From Krasilnikovozyma curviuscula (Eukaryota; Basidiomycota; Tremellomycetes; Cystofilobasidiales; Mrakiaceae), in NCBI GenBank assembly GCA_014825775.1, contig MVAQ01000131.1, positions 1 through 57,980 of the forward strand: a DNA stretch of 57,980 nucleotides. The letters are read 5' to 3'. Made by a program: the position numbers and the translations under genes. Under the pieces are notes generated by a model. It had not been told where the DNA came from. It searched no databases and saw only the letters and a list, made by a program, of their open reading frames with translations. Positions 37,901 through 47,905 of this stretch are shown one piece after another. The stretch's first letter is position 1. The number at the start of each line of letters is the position of its first letter.

Positions 37901-40091
37901 TTTGGATCTGCGAGTGCGTGTCTTTCTCGGCCTTCTCCTACCTTTGAGTCGATGCTGACCGTGTTTCTTCTCAGGTATCGTCCACTCGGTCGCGTACTCT
38001 TTGCTCCTCCTCAACACCGATCTGCACATTGCTGATGTTCAGAACCACATGAGCCGTCAGCAGTTCATCAAGAACACCCTCAGTGTTATCCAATCCGAAG
38101 TCCGTGATCAAAACGCTTCGGCCAATCATTCTGCCAGAAGCTCGACGCCAGACTTGGTTACGGATGATGGAAGCAGTAGTCTCCGAGGTCATGACGTCTT
38201 CTTCGATGCTCCAAGCTCATCTACCACCGGTGTTTCCTTCTTCGAATCTCCCAAGTCGAAGTCAAGGCGCAGTGGTTCCATGACCAGTCTAAATCGCATG
38301 TCCCTTTTCGGCAATCCCGCCAATTCGGCGTCGCAGGTCTCTCAGTCAGGTATTACCACTCATGCAAATAGTAGCTCCTCATCAATTCCTCAGCCTGCTG
38401 GTATATTGGGAGGGGAGTCTAGGCCAAAAATACAGCACCACGCGGTGTCGTCAGTTAGCGCAGTTTCGTCTCATGTTAGTAAAGCTTGGGATACGGATCT
38501 TGAAGCAACGCTCAAAGTAAGTCTTTGATCCTGGAGGATGTCACAGAATTAAAAGTGTTGACACAAAACATTTATTTATTTATTGCCCACAGGACATGTA
38601 CAATGCCTTAAAAGCTCAAGAAATTCTTCAACCGACAGGAGATGCGCTGGTACCTCCTTCTCGATCTTCTCTTACACTCAGTCCTGGTTCCCTGAGTCGA
38701 CGCCAGAGCGTTCGATCAAATGGTCCTGACAGAGTAAATGCGCTGAAGAGAGGAAGCATCCGAGGTATCCAATCGCTACTGGGAACTCAGCCCCAAAAGG
38801 GGAACAGTCCTTACGGCACTTGGGCCACTGCAGTCAGCAGCGATGGTCGCATCAGCCCTACACCAAGCTACGCAACATCGATTGGTGATGTGTCCATGGC
38901 AGTCGCTCCTCCCCCTCCAGCATCGACGGCTCCCACATTCGGCTTTGTTACTAACTTGTCCCACACAATCATCAAAGAACAGGAAGACGAAACGAGATCA
39001 ATCACCTCCGACGCTACCAGCTCCACTATCGATGAGATCAGTGACGAAGAACTTGCTCTCTTGGGGGCGCCGTGGGCGAAAGAGGGAATGCTGACAAGGA
39101 AGGCTTACTGGGACGCAAAGGGCAAACGATCGAAGGACAAAGCTTGGCGAGAGCTCTTCGTTGTTGTCCAAAAAGGAAGCATGAAAACTTTCACTTTCGG
39201 CGATGGCGGTGATGGAAATCGTGGTTTGATGGGCGGAGGAAACTGGCTCGTAAGTTGCCAAAGTAACCCTCCTTTTCGCCTCAACCTTATATCTGATTCT
39301 CAACTCTATCTTCTAGACAAATGCAACTTTAGTCAGCGAAATTTCTCTTGCCCATGTCTTGGCTAGTCCATTGCCTCCTCCCGGCTATAACAGCAGTCGG
39401 CCATACGTCTTCGCGGTTCACTGTCCGAACGAGTCAATCACCTTCTTCCAGGCTGGTACTGAAGAATTGGTCAATGAATGGGTGTCAACATGCAACTACT
39501 GGTCTGCTAGAACGTCCAAGGAGCCTCTGACGGGTGGAGTTTCCAACATGGAGTATGGATGGGGCCAAGCTTCCGACATAGACTCTGACCGCGCCAGCTA
39601 CCGAGGTCACTCTGACAGGATCTTCGTCAACGAATGGAAGCCTCAAATTCCGTCTACGATTGCTAGCACGTTGGATGAAGAATATCAGTTGGAGGCGCTT
39701 GTGCGATATGCTGGCAAACTGCAGATTGAAAAGGATGAGCACCGAGCGATGGAAAAGCGACTTGTAAGCGAGCATTATCAAAGCTGAATAATAGGAATTC
39801 CAAACGTTTTCAATCCTGACATTCTTCTTTCTTCTCATAAAGTTACCGAGTCGATCGATCCACGGTCCTAAAGCACGTGAAAACTACACCAAAAAGCTGA
39901 ACTACCTCACAGCCGAAATTGCTCGGTACGCAACGTACATCGAAGCTCTTCGTCAGGGAATAGCTCTTCGACTACAACGACGTGGCCAGCTCAAGCTTGA
40001 TGCTTCTCTGAAACGTAATAGACATTCTCTCTCTGCCAACAGCCAAGGTCTTCGATCCGCTGTTTCTGTCGCTTCCAAGGATTTACCCTGA
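34966..40091 (+). CDS. Sec7-PH Arf guanine nucleotide exchange factor, EFA6/PSD type
   Basis: Activates an Arf GTPase, probably at the plasma membrane. Eight exons (34966-36138, 36198-37588, 37646-37726, 37798-37913, 37975-38516, 38593-39249, 39317-39763, 39843-40091) give about 1,551 residues. Residues 1-815 are Ser/Pro/Thr-rich and look disordered. The Sec7 domain (about 820-1000) has HYMNDFDFTGMRLDNALR, the glutamate-finger segment RAETQELDRIIVQFSQRY, and VAYSLLLLNTDLHIADVQNHM. After a Ser-rich linker comes a PH domain (about 1258-1400: EGMLTRKAYWDAKGKR to WVSTCNYW), then a coiled coil (YLTAEIARYATYIEALRQ). Sec7-PH-coiled-coil order matches EFA6/PSD and fungal Yel1 rather than cytohesins, whose coiled coil is N-terminal. 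Binding of membranes through the PH domain is inference. Confidence 0.9.
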
Positions 40092-40229
40092 ATTTCTTGC
40101 ATTTATGAGGTTTGTAGAATCACAGTACCATGTAAAACCCTTTTTGTGATGACTCTCTAATTAGACGATCTTTCAAAGATCCTTTGTTAATTGCTACTTG
40201 TCGATATTCCTACCGCGATCCTTCACAAG

Positions 40230-42324
40230 TTAAGCGCTCAAGATACAGAGTTCTGGCAAGTTTGATGGGACAGTCGTGTTGATGTACAACAAGAAATCGT
40301 CGACGCTAACCATGTCGAGCGTTCCAAGCGGGGTGCTTGTTTCGAGTGGCTGTCCTCCCCAGAGGACTCTAATCTTAAAGTCGCTCGCCTTCTTCCACAG
40401 CTCGAAAACTATCTCGGAACCCATGCCTGGCCAGACCATCTTTGAAGCTTGGAGAACACCGAGAGCTGGGGCGACAGAGCCGTCGTGGGCAACGCTATTG
40501 GTGGAGAGAGAATCAGTGTGTGTCAATATCTGCGATGAGAAAAGGTGTAGATGAACTCACTTGTGAAGGTACTTCATGGAAGAGGTACCAGCGATCTTAG
40601 CTTGGAGGTGGGATTTGAGTTCTAAGAAGAAAGCACCATAGTGAAGAGCAGAGTAGAGAGTACTAGTAAAACAAGAAGAAGAGTCAGCGCTACCGCCGGC
40701 GTAATCACAACAGACGTGGCGAGGTGTACCTGTTGACGGCGTCTCGGTAGTAAAACGAGTACTCGTAGTTTCCAAGTCTAAAGACCTCATCAGCCTGAGC
40801 AAAAAACGGCATGAGAAGCTGTGAGTCGCTAGTGATGGAGTGAAAGGCAATCTTACCTCTGTTTGAGAGACACAGAAGGCGGTGTCGTTGACTGAGCAGG
40901 GAAGGCTCTTTTGGTGACACAACTTAGCGCTTAAGTTGTCATAATAATGATCTCAGAAGCGACAGAAAAAGACAAGGGAGATCAGACTTGCATGGTGTAA
41001 TGTGAAAGATGGAAAGAAGATATCTACCGAGCGAAGTGTGCCACCCGGCGGTATCCTCAGTAGCGTTAGCAGTTCCGGAGACTTCGTCAAGTTTGGCGTA
41101 GAGTGGAGCAGCAAGAGTGAGGTGCTCAGTCCAGTTAGCAGAATCCGTGGTGTAGGCAGTCTTAATCGTATCCGCAAGGGCACAAGAGTACGCGGGCTCC
41201 AATGAGTCATACGCGTCGGACTGGATAAAAGCAGCGTAGTCCTTCGTTTCGGGGAAGAGGCCGGTGATGAGCCCTCCGAGCACCTGGGAGGTGATCTGAT
41301 TGTTGGTCACTCGGAACGCAATCTTGGACGTGTCGAGCTTCGAAGGTAAGAAGTTGAGGGTGTTATGGTACACGCCGCGGAGGTCAAGCCCGTGCTGATG
41401 TGAGTCTTTAAGACCGTCAGCCTACAAAACGATTTGGTCAGTGTTCAGATTGAGTGCTAGACTTGAAGAAGGTGCGCTAACGGTGATCTGTGGGAGTTGA
41501 CAGGTGGAGTTCACGAAACCAGGTCCAACAGTGCTAGAGAATGGATTGTGAGAAGGAGTGTAAGCAGTCCACGATATGGGAGCAACATCTTCCCCTTCAG
41601 AAGAGGTGTAATCCTTGGCGTAGTAAAGCGGACCTTCGCTGTCGCAATTCCATGGAATGTCCTCCTTAAAGAAAGTATTTGAAGAGTATGGTGTTCGCTT
41701 GTGGTGTCGTTGGAGAACCTCAACGTATTCGAGAGTGTATTCAGATGAGGGCACTGTGACAAAGACGAACGAGATCAGTTAGTAGGTCTACCGGCATGCG
41801 CTGCGCCAGCCAGAAAGCCGTCGTCCGACGGGGCTCCCTTGGACTATCTTCTTAAAAGATACTCACCAGGGTATTCCTTAGCTCTGACGTGTGGCATATT
41901 GCTGCCGCATCGTGGAACGATTGTCAATACAGGTCTAGAGCGCTCCAATTCAGTGATCTGATGGTATGGCGACCTTGTACTCACCACCAGTTATACTCTC
42001 CATAGCTCGCGTCAGGTGTGGTAGAAGAGTTGAAGATACCAGGAGCACCTGTGCCGTTGATAACAAAGTACAGGTTGTTGATTTCTGTGAAATCAGGGGC
42101 GTAGTGGACGATGGTGTCGAGCGAGGTCGACGCTGAGGCTGAGGCTGCTGCAGCGATGACGAGGGAGGCTGCTGCAACGGACAACATCTGCTGGGGTTCT
42201 GTTGAAGGGGTGAAGTAAAGGTTGAATTAGAAGAGAGGGAGGGATAAATATTACACAGGCGAGCTAGCTAGCTCTCCGTTATATAACGAGGTTACTCACC
42301 GGCAAAACGTTCGTCGAGCAGCAT
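40230..42324 (-). CDS. Histidine acid phosphatase family protein, secreted or membrane-anchored
   Basis: Branch-2 histidine phosphatase. The catalytic block is VEVLQRHHKRTPYSSNTF (about 41700), where RHxxRTP is the usual active-site motif. The acid/base motif is AHDGSVAPALGVLQ (about 40470-40505). Between them: GLDLRGVYHNTLNFLP, GLITGLFPETKDYAAF and PLYAKLDEVSG. Several N-glycosylation sequons (NGT, NSS, NTT) fit the secretory route. Two starts are possible. ATG at 42187 gives MLSVAAASLVIAAAASASA, a signal peptide. ATG at 42324 starts a 25-base exon (MLLDERFA) that splices, in frame, to a piece joining the 42187 Met after EPQQ. I give the longer span. About eight introns. Ends LCILSA at 40230. 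Confidence 0.87.
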
Positions 42325-42880
42325 GCTAGTACACGATTTGTTCAAGCTGAAACAGATTCACAACTCAGCAGAGAGCACGACTAGACTATTTTCAGCTTGC
42401 TTCCTAGCCTTCTCATTCGCTCGCTCCCATCAACACGTTTAATGATCGACCTGCTGCCTGACTTGACCTGCCGTTTTCCCGAACTGTGCACGACGGGGCA
42501 TCCCGCGGAAGAAAACTGATCGTGGGGTTAATGAGAAGGCGATGATGATGATTAATGAGAGTATGATGAGAGATTCTGTTGATGTTACTCCCCAGTGATA
42601 ATGACAGTCAGAAGCAGAGAGCGTGTGCTACGGTTATATATGTCTTCCTCTGGTATTTTTCACACATCGAGTAGCAAATAAGATCAAGTGATATTTTGTT
42701 TATCCTCTTCAGTTCTCTTGGGACGATCAAAAGAATTAGATTCCGTTGCAGCACTCTTGCCTGTCACATCAAAATGATCATCGACAGATTCACTAAATAC
42801 CATCGGTTCAGAGCTTTAAAGCAATGTTACGATTGAATAGGGAAAAAACTTTACGGGAATCTCTATGTACGAAGACCGGT
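42325..42880. other. Intergenic between the two hydrolase genes
   Basis: About 555 bases covering the promoter of the phosphatase and the 3' region of the carboxypeptidase. The ATGATGATGATTAATGAGAG-type repeats at 42541-42570 are the only notable pattern. Confidence 0.45.
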
Positions 42881-44879
42881 CTAGATCTCCTTTTCATCAA
42901 CCCAACTCTGGAGCATGTGCAGACTCTCGGCAGGTTTGTTGAGTGGGACCTGTAACCACCAGCAAGAAATCGACTCAGTATAAGAAATGAAATATCCAGA
43001 GTGAAGAAACCAAAACAAAGACTCACGAGATGGCCGGCGCCTTTGACAGTCATAAACGTTAGGCCGCCGAAGCTCTTGATCACTCCTGCGCTCTCCTCCA
43101 CGCCAGGTACACTCCACTCCCTCAACTCCTCCTTCCTAAAACCATTGCCCCCACTCCACTCGAGCTCTTCCGTCCAAAGGGCATTGCCCACGGCATTGCA
43201 CGCGAAGTCGACGTCGCCGACGTAGATAAGAATCTTGATGCCCGCCTCAAGAAGAGAGGTGATGTAGTACTTGGTATTGTGGTACAGATCCATGCTTCCC
43301 CCGAACGCCTGCGATATGGCTCGTGACGAGCCAGTGAAATTACCAAATGAGGGGTCTATTCCTAAGGTCGCGCGCGTGCTTGGGAGGTTGAGGTACTCTA
43401 CAACTTCCTCTGATCGGACGGATGTTTCGCATCTGTTTCAAGAGAAGAGACGAGAAAGATAGGGATGGGTCAGTCGTCTGTCGAGAGGTACAAAGATGAT
43501 GATGTGATTGATCAAGTCGTTGCGTTAATGGGTGGGCCCTTACTTTTCCTGCGTACCACAGTATTCGGATATATCGTACCAGTTGTATCCAAGGGTGAAG
43601 AAAGGTGCGGTGGTGATGCTGCCGCAGAAAGCGACGGCTAAAGACCAAAAACGTCAGACACCTAGTGGACGACAGTGGACTCCATCTACCCGAAACGAAA
43701 TGATTCAACCAGCGCTAGCAATAACTCACCAGCCTGGCACCCAATAATATCAAAGCTATCTACGCAGCTTGCTTTCATCATTTTCTCGCACCGGGGTAGC
43801 GCCTCCCATAGTTTAACACACACCCCGATGGACTGGATAGGTCCGATGCCAGAGACAGCAGTGCACTGTTGGGTGACGTACCCGCGCATCATGGTGTATG
43901 TGTCAGTCATGCCGTTCCCAATAAGGACTGACTTGAGGTTGATGGGGGTGCGGCCCTGCGCGATGGAGAGGCGGTTGCCGTCGTGTACTGCGGACGCGAA
44001 GATGGGCAGATAACGACCACCATCTGTGCCAAGACACGAGCGTCAGTCGAGGCGTGGGGAAGTGTAAGTGAGAAAATTTATACGTACAAGATTCACCAGA
44101 GATGTGGAACGCTCGGCCTTCGAACTCTTTGAACGTCGAGAAGAACATTCGCACGAACGTCTCAACGTCAACGGCGGCCTCTTCTGTTGTCGACACCGTT
44201 TTTTGTCCGGAAGCAGAGTACGAGAAACCCACCTGTTGAAATACGATGCAGGCGAGTTAGTTATCGGAAACAGTCTGAACTAGGGAAGAGAAGAATCAAT
44301 TCACGGATGACGGTTGGTCGATGAAGAAGACATTGGCCCTTTCGTTCCATGAGTACGGATTGACGTCCATCGTCTTGGTCTTGAGGTTCCATTGACAGGG
44401 TCCTAGTTCGTTAAAGAGGCCCAAGGCACTGCTAGCTCCAGGTCCACCATTACCCCTACAGACAAAATATGAAAGACGATGTCAGACATTACGGAAGGCA
44501 ACGCAAGGGGCATCTCTCCTACTGACCAGTACACGACGGGGTCATTGTCTGGGTCGGACCTTGAGGTGAAGAAGTAGAAGAAGATGGATTTGCCGTAGCC
44601 GTCGGTGTCGAAGTATCCGGCGTACGACTGAGTCGAGTTTACGTCGCACCAACCCGTCGTCTCCTTGATGCGGATCCTCGACGCTGGGAAGTCGGGATTC
44701 AACACATGCGTGTAGGCAGGTTGTCCTTCTTGGAAAGAAGACTGCTGCTTGAGCTGACTGATGTGCGACAGTGTGAGGGGGCCATCGGCGGTAGAGAAGA
44801 CCTGCTGCTGAGCTGCAGCTGGCAATGTGGCAGCGACTGCAGCTGCGAGAGGGACGAGGGACCACAGGGAGGGGAGCAT
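42881..44879 (-). CDS. Serine carboxypeptidase, peptidase family S10
   Basis: Vacuolar or secreted exopeptidase removing C-terminal residues. ATG at 44879 starts a signal peptide ([19 protein letters not shown]). Family blocks in order: [18 protein letters not shown] (split by an intron, 44530-44465), [29 protein letters not shown], then the catalytic Ser in [17 protein letters not shown], which is split by an intron within the Tyr codon (about 44100-44020). The catalytic Asp lies in [17 protein letters not shown] (about 43230-43180) and the catalytic His in [15 protein letters not shown] (about 43050-42930). The triad is complete. The second glycine of the usual NGGPGCSS turn is followed by Ala instead of Cys (GGPGASS). 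About eight introns. Carboxypeptidase Y and secreted S10 enzymes share these motifs, so the location is open. Confidence 0.93.
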
Positions 44880-45771
44880 GAGATAAGGGTGCCGAGATGG
44901 AGGGTGGAAGTCTAACCCTGTGGGATCGCTGGAGAGGTCCAAGAGATCGCTACGGAGGGAGCCATACGATGCATCAGTATCCCCTCGTCGGACAAAGACG
45001 ACGTACGCGACAACGGCAACATCAACCCAAGATTTCTCTAATGTCCGTTACAAAGCTGTTTCCATAATCAAAACTCCCTTTGCTTTTCTCTCCAGCATTT
45101 TCTCTACAGTAGCAAACATAGTAAAGCTTTCCCTTCAGCTACAGATGCAAAGGCACATCTGATCGCGCATATTTTGTTTCTGGCGAGAGACAGCTCCAAA
45201 CAATGCACCTGTGACCCTCTTGACAGGTTTCAAGAGCATCTCAAAGCATTCTATATCTCTCTCTCACCTGCTATACCTTAATTTTCAAGAAAAGAATAAT
45301 CCCAAAAAAAAATCGTCGCAAATCGATTTCAAACTCCCTTGCGATTTTCAGCAGCCCAGGAAATTCTCGCTGGGCTGAGAGGTGATCTCTTTTCTAACCA
45401 GGACCCTATACCTTATCGCAACTCCTCCTTATACTATCAGAGCGATGTTGTCATACTAATGAGTCCGAGACCAACTTGTCTCTTGTCTTTCAAAGTTATT
45501 TTGTCGGATCAAGTGGACGAAGAGGATATTTTCGCTAACTAATTTGAGCAGTATCCCACTCATTTGTTATATAGTATATGCCCTCACATCCAAGTCTGCT
45601 CTTTCTCCCATCTTCTTGTTGTTTTCATATGGAATCACTGGCTGTAAAAAATAAATGTCTTTGCCTCGCACCTGCAAGCTACTCGTCATTCTGGTTCACG
45701 CTCAACAGGATTGCCCCAACCCTCTCCTCAAACGCCAGCAGTAGTGAAGTCGTCTTTGTTCTCTGTAGAGA
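44880..45771. other. Divergent intergenic region, carboxypeptidase / AAA-like gene
   Basis: About 890 bases without a credible gene. T- and C-rich stretches at 45120-45300 may belong to the two promoters. Confidence 0.45.
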
Positions 45772-47610
45772 ATGACAGCAGACCCCCAGCCCCTGGAGAG
45801 GTCTTCGTCCTCAACAGGGCTCCCTCAACCAGGTTCGCCGTCGTACCTGGCCCGACTTGTTGAGCACCTCACGGAGCAGTCGTCGTTTGTGTTCGACGAG
45901 AAGATATTCACACACATGCTGCTGTGCTTGATCATGCAGGACAAGCACCTCATCCTCCGGACGGACAAGGAGGATGTCAAAAAGGTCGTCGGAATGGCAG
46001 AAGCGGTCAGTTCAAACCCCTCTGTAGCTCGCGAGCCCGTCCAGTCACCGTGTGGACCAAACGACGAGCTCCGAGCTCCTGTGTGCTATGGCCCAATCGT
46101 CTTCTAATAAGTGCTCTTTTGCCGTTCATTGAAACCCAGATATCAACCAATATTCTCTCCCTTCCGAGCCGTCACCTCCGCCTTACCGCAACTCACACCC
46201 CCCAATCCTTCACTCGCCAAATCTTCATCCGACCTGCACCCTCAGCACCAGATGATGACGATAATAGTCATACACCATCGACATCAGCGTCCTCGTCCTC
46301 GAAGCCCACACCGACACCGGCTGAGATACCTCTCCCGCCGTCGAACCCTCCGTCAAACCAGCCGTCGCACCAGCACCTGCGTACCACAGCAGGGTCGAGC
46401 TCGAACGACTTCGAATTGTCGACAGCTGTCGACAAGCAGACCATGCCTGTCGAGATCGAAGACGACAACAGAAGTGAAGGCGACGATTACGGTCTCCATC
46501 AGCAGCGACATGCAGTCGACGACTCGACGGTCTCCTCTCGCGGCACAACAAAATCAGCAGCAGGCGATGTAACAACGCAACAAGCGACCCTTCACTCGAA
46601 TCACCCCCTCCTCCCGTCACAAAATTCTTCTCTCCGCCCTCTCAGGCCTCGCTCACATCTGCACGCCCCGAGTGTCTTCTCGACCCTCTCTTCTAACGAC
46701 CACCACCCTCCTCGCACGAAGACTTCGGCGATGACAACGACAAATCCAGCAACAACTGCAGCTTACCTTCCTACCGTGTTGATTCTCTCGGGTATCGAGA
46801 AGGCGTCGCATGGTGTGCTGATGAAGATTGCTGAGATGCTCCGCGACAGGCGTGTTTCCGTCACCAAAGACGACGTTGGCTCTAGCTCCAGCTCCTCCTC
46901 ATCTTCTTCTTCGGACGAAGAGGAAGAAGACGACGACGATGATGATGAAGGCACATGGAACCTACCTGTTTCGTTTCTCCTCGTCCTTGTTGCCCCCTTC
47001 GGGGGAAAGACTGACGACCTCATCTCTGTCCCGCGCTGGTTCCTTGACCTCTTCGGAGTGTACTGTGAGGTGCTTGTTCCCCTCGATCTGGGTGTGAATG
47101 ATCCAGACTGGGAGTGGTTGCCTGTACTGAAGCGGCCGAAAACATCTTTGGTACCTGCGGACGTAAGTCTTTTTTTTAACACCCCATTTCTAGAAGATTG
47201 ACCGGCTGATGGATTTATTCTCCGTTTGTCTGTTGTAGCATGTGACGGCACTGTCGTCGATGGCCATCACAGCGACCCTCTCACCGAACCTGACGCTATA
47301 CACGTCCGACCTGCTCTCGGCACTCCTGCACCATCCTTTGCTCTTGTCACACGTTACAGTGCGAGCAAAGCAGAACCTGCTCGACCTGACAAGGGTTGCA
47401 CGTGCTCTATTTAAGCCGTGGACAATGGATGAGGGCACCTGGTTGAGCCCCGAGGACGTGAGGAGTGTGTTTATGGTCGCGGTGAGGGGCCGCGTCACCA
47501 TCAGGGAGCAGCAGGACATCCTCATGAGTGGATTTGTGGGAGGCGATGGGAAAGGAGAGAGACGGGTTGGTGTCGAGAAGATATTGGATGAGATTCTAGA
47601 GGTCGTGTAG
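45772..47610 (+). CDS. Degenerate AAA / magnesium-chelatase-like protein
   Basis: Three exons (45772-46005, 46140-47162, 47239-47610) give 542 residues. The first part (LTEQSSFVFDEKIFTHMLLC, KHLILRTDKEDVKKVV) and the distal part (TVLILSGIEKASHGVLMKIAEML, VSFLLVLVAPFGG, RWFLDLFGVYCEVLVPLDL) recall the Mg-chelatase/MoxR AAA fold: IEKASHGVLMKIAEMLRDR lies where the helix after Walker B is found, and FLDLFGVY is like the LLDRF sensor region. No GxxGxGK Walker A is visible. A 250-residue low-complexity insert, rich in Ser, Thr, His and Asp, separates the parts, with a run of Ser then Asp/Glu at 46878-46950. The tail is helical (KQNLLDLTRVARALFKPW). A nucleotide role is doubtful. Family assignment is by pattern. 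Confidence 0.55.
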
Positions 47611-47905
47611 AGGTCGTTTCTTACATCTGGCGAAGATGTTGTATTTTACGAAGCGCTTGTTGACGATGACCAGTTTGTTTTGTTGTAGTTTGTTGATTGA
47701 TTGCTAGCTAGTTACAACAGCGTTTGTACAACAAAAAGGGCATGTATGACGTAATCAAGAAAAGGTCGTCGTCACAAAAATACAGTCGGGCAATAATAAG
47801 GCATAAACATAAACACAACAACACCGAATTTCTCGTGTCACATACTCTCTCTCTCTCTCTCTCTCTCTCTATCGCTCTTTGCTCCTTTCCTGCCCTCTCT
47901 CCTTC
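47611..47905. other. Convergent 3' regions with a CT microsatellite
   Basis: Space between the AAA-like gene stop (47610) and the DUF2828 gene stop (47906). Contains a run of thirteen CT units at 47845-47870. No gene was seen. Confidence 0.6.
47845..47870. repeat. (CT)13 dinucleotide microsatellite
   Basis: A perfect run of CT, reading GA on the transcribed strand of the neighbouring gene, 36 bases past its stop codon. It probably lies in that gene's 3' UTR. Confidence 0.95.

Noticed and set aside
38570..38585. TTTATTTATTTATT repeat
   Set aside because: It is the pyrimidine/T-rich end of an intron just before the CAG acceptor at 38592; no separate role is needed.
45990..46140. Apparent frameshift in the AAA-like gene
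   Set aside because: A GTCAGT...AACCCAG intron at 46006-46139 joins the two frames cleanly at KVVGMAEA and ISTNILSLP.
46111..46620. Alternate-frame open stretches on both strands across the AAA-like gene insert
   Set aside because: They come from low-complexity, GC-biased sequence and lack motifs or sensible starts.
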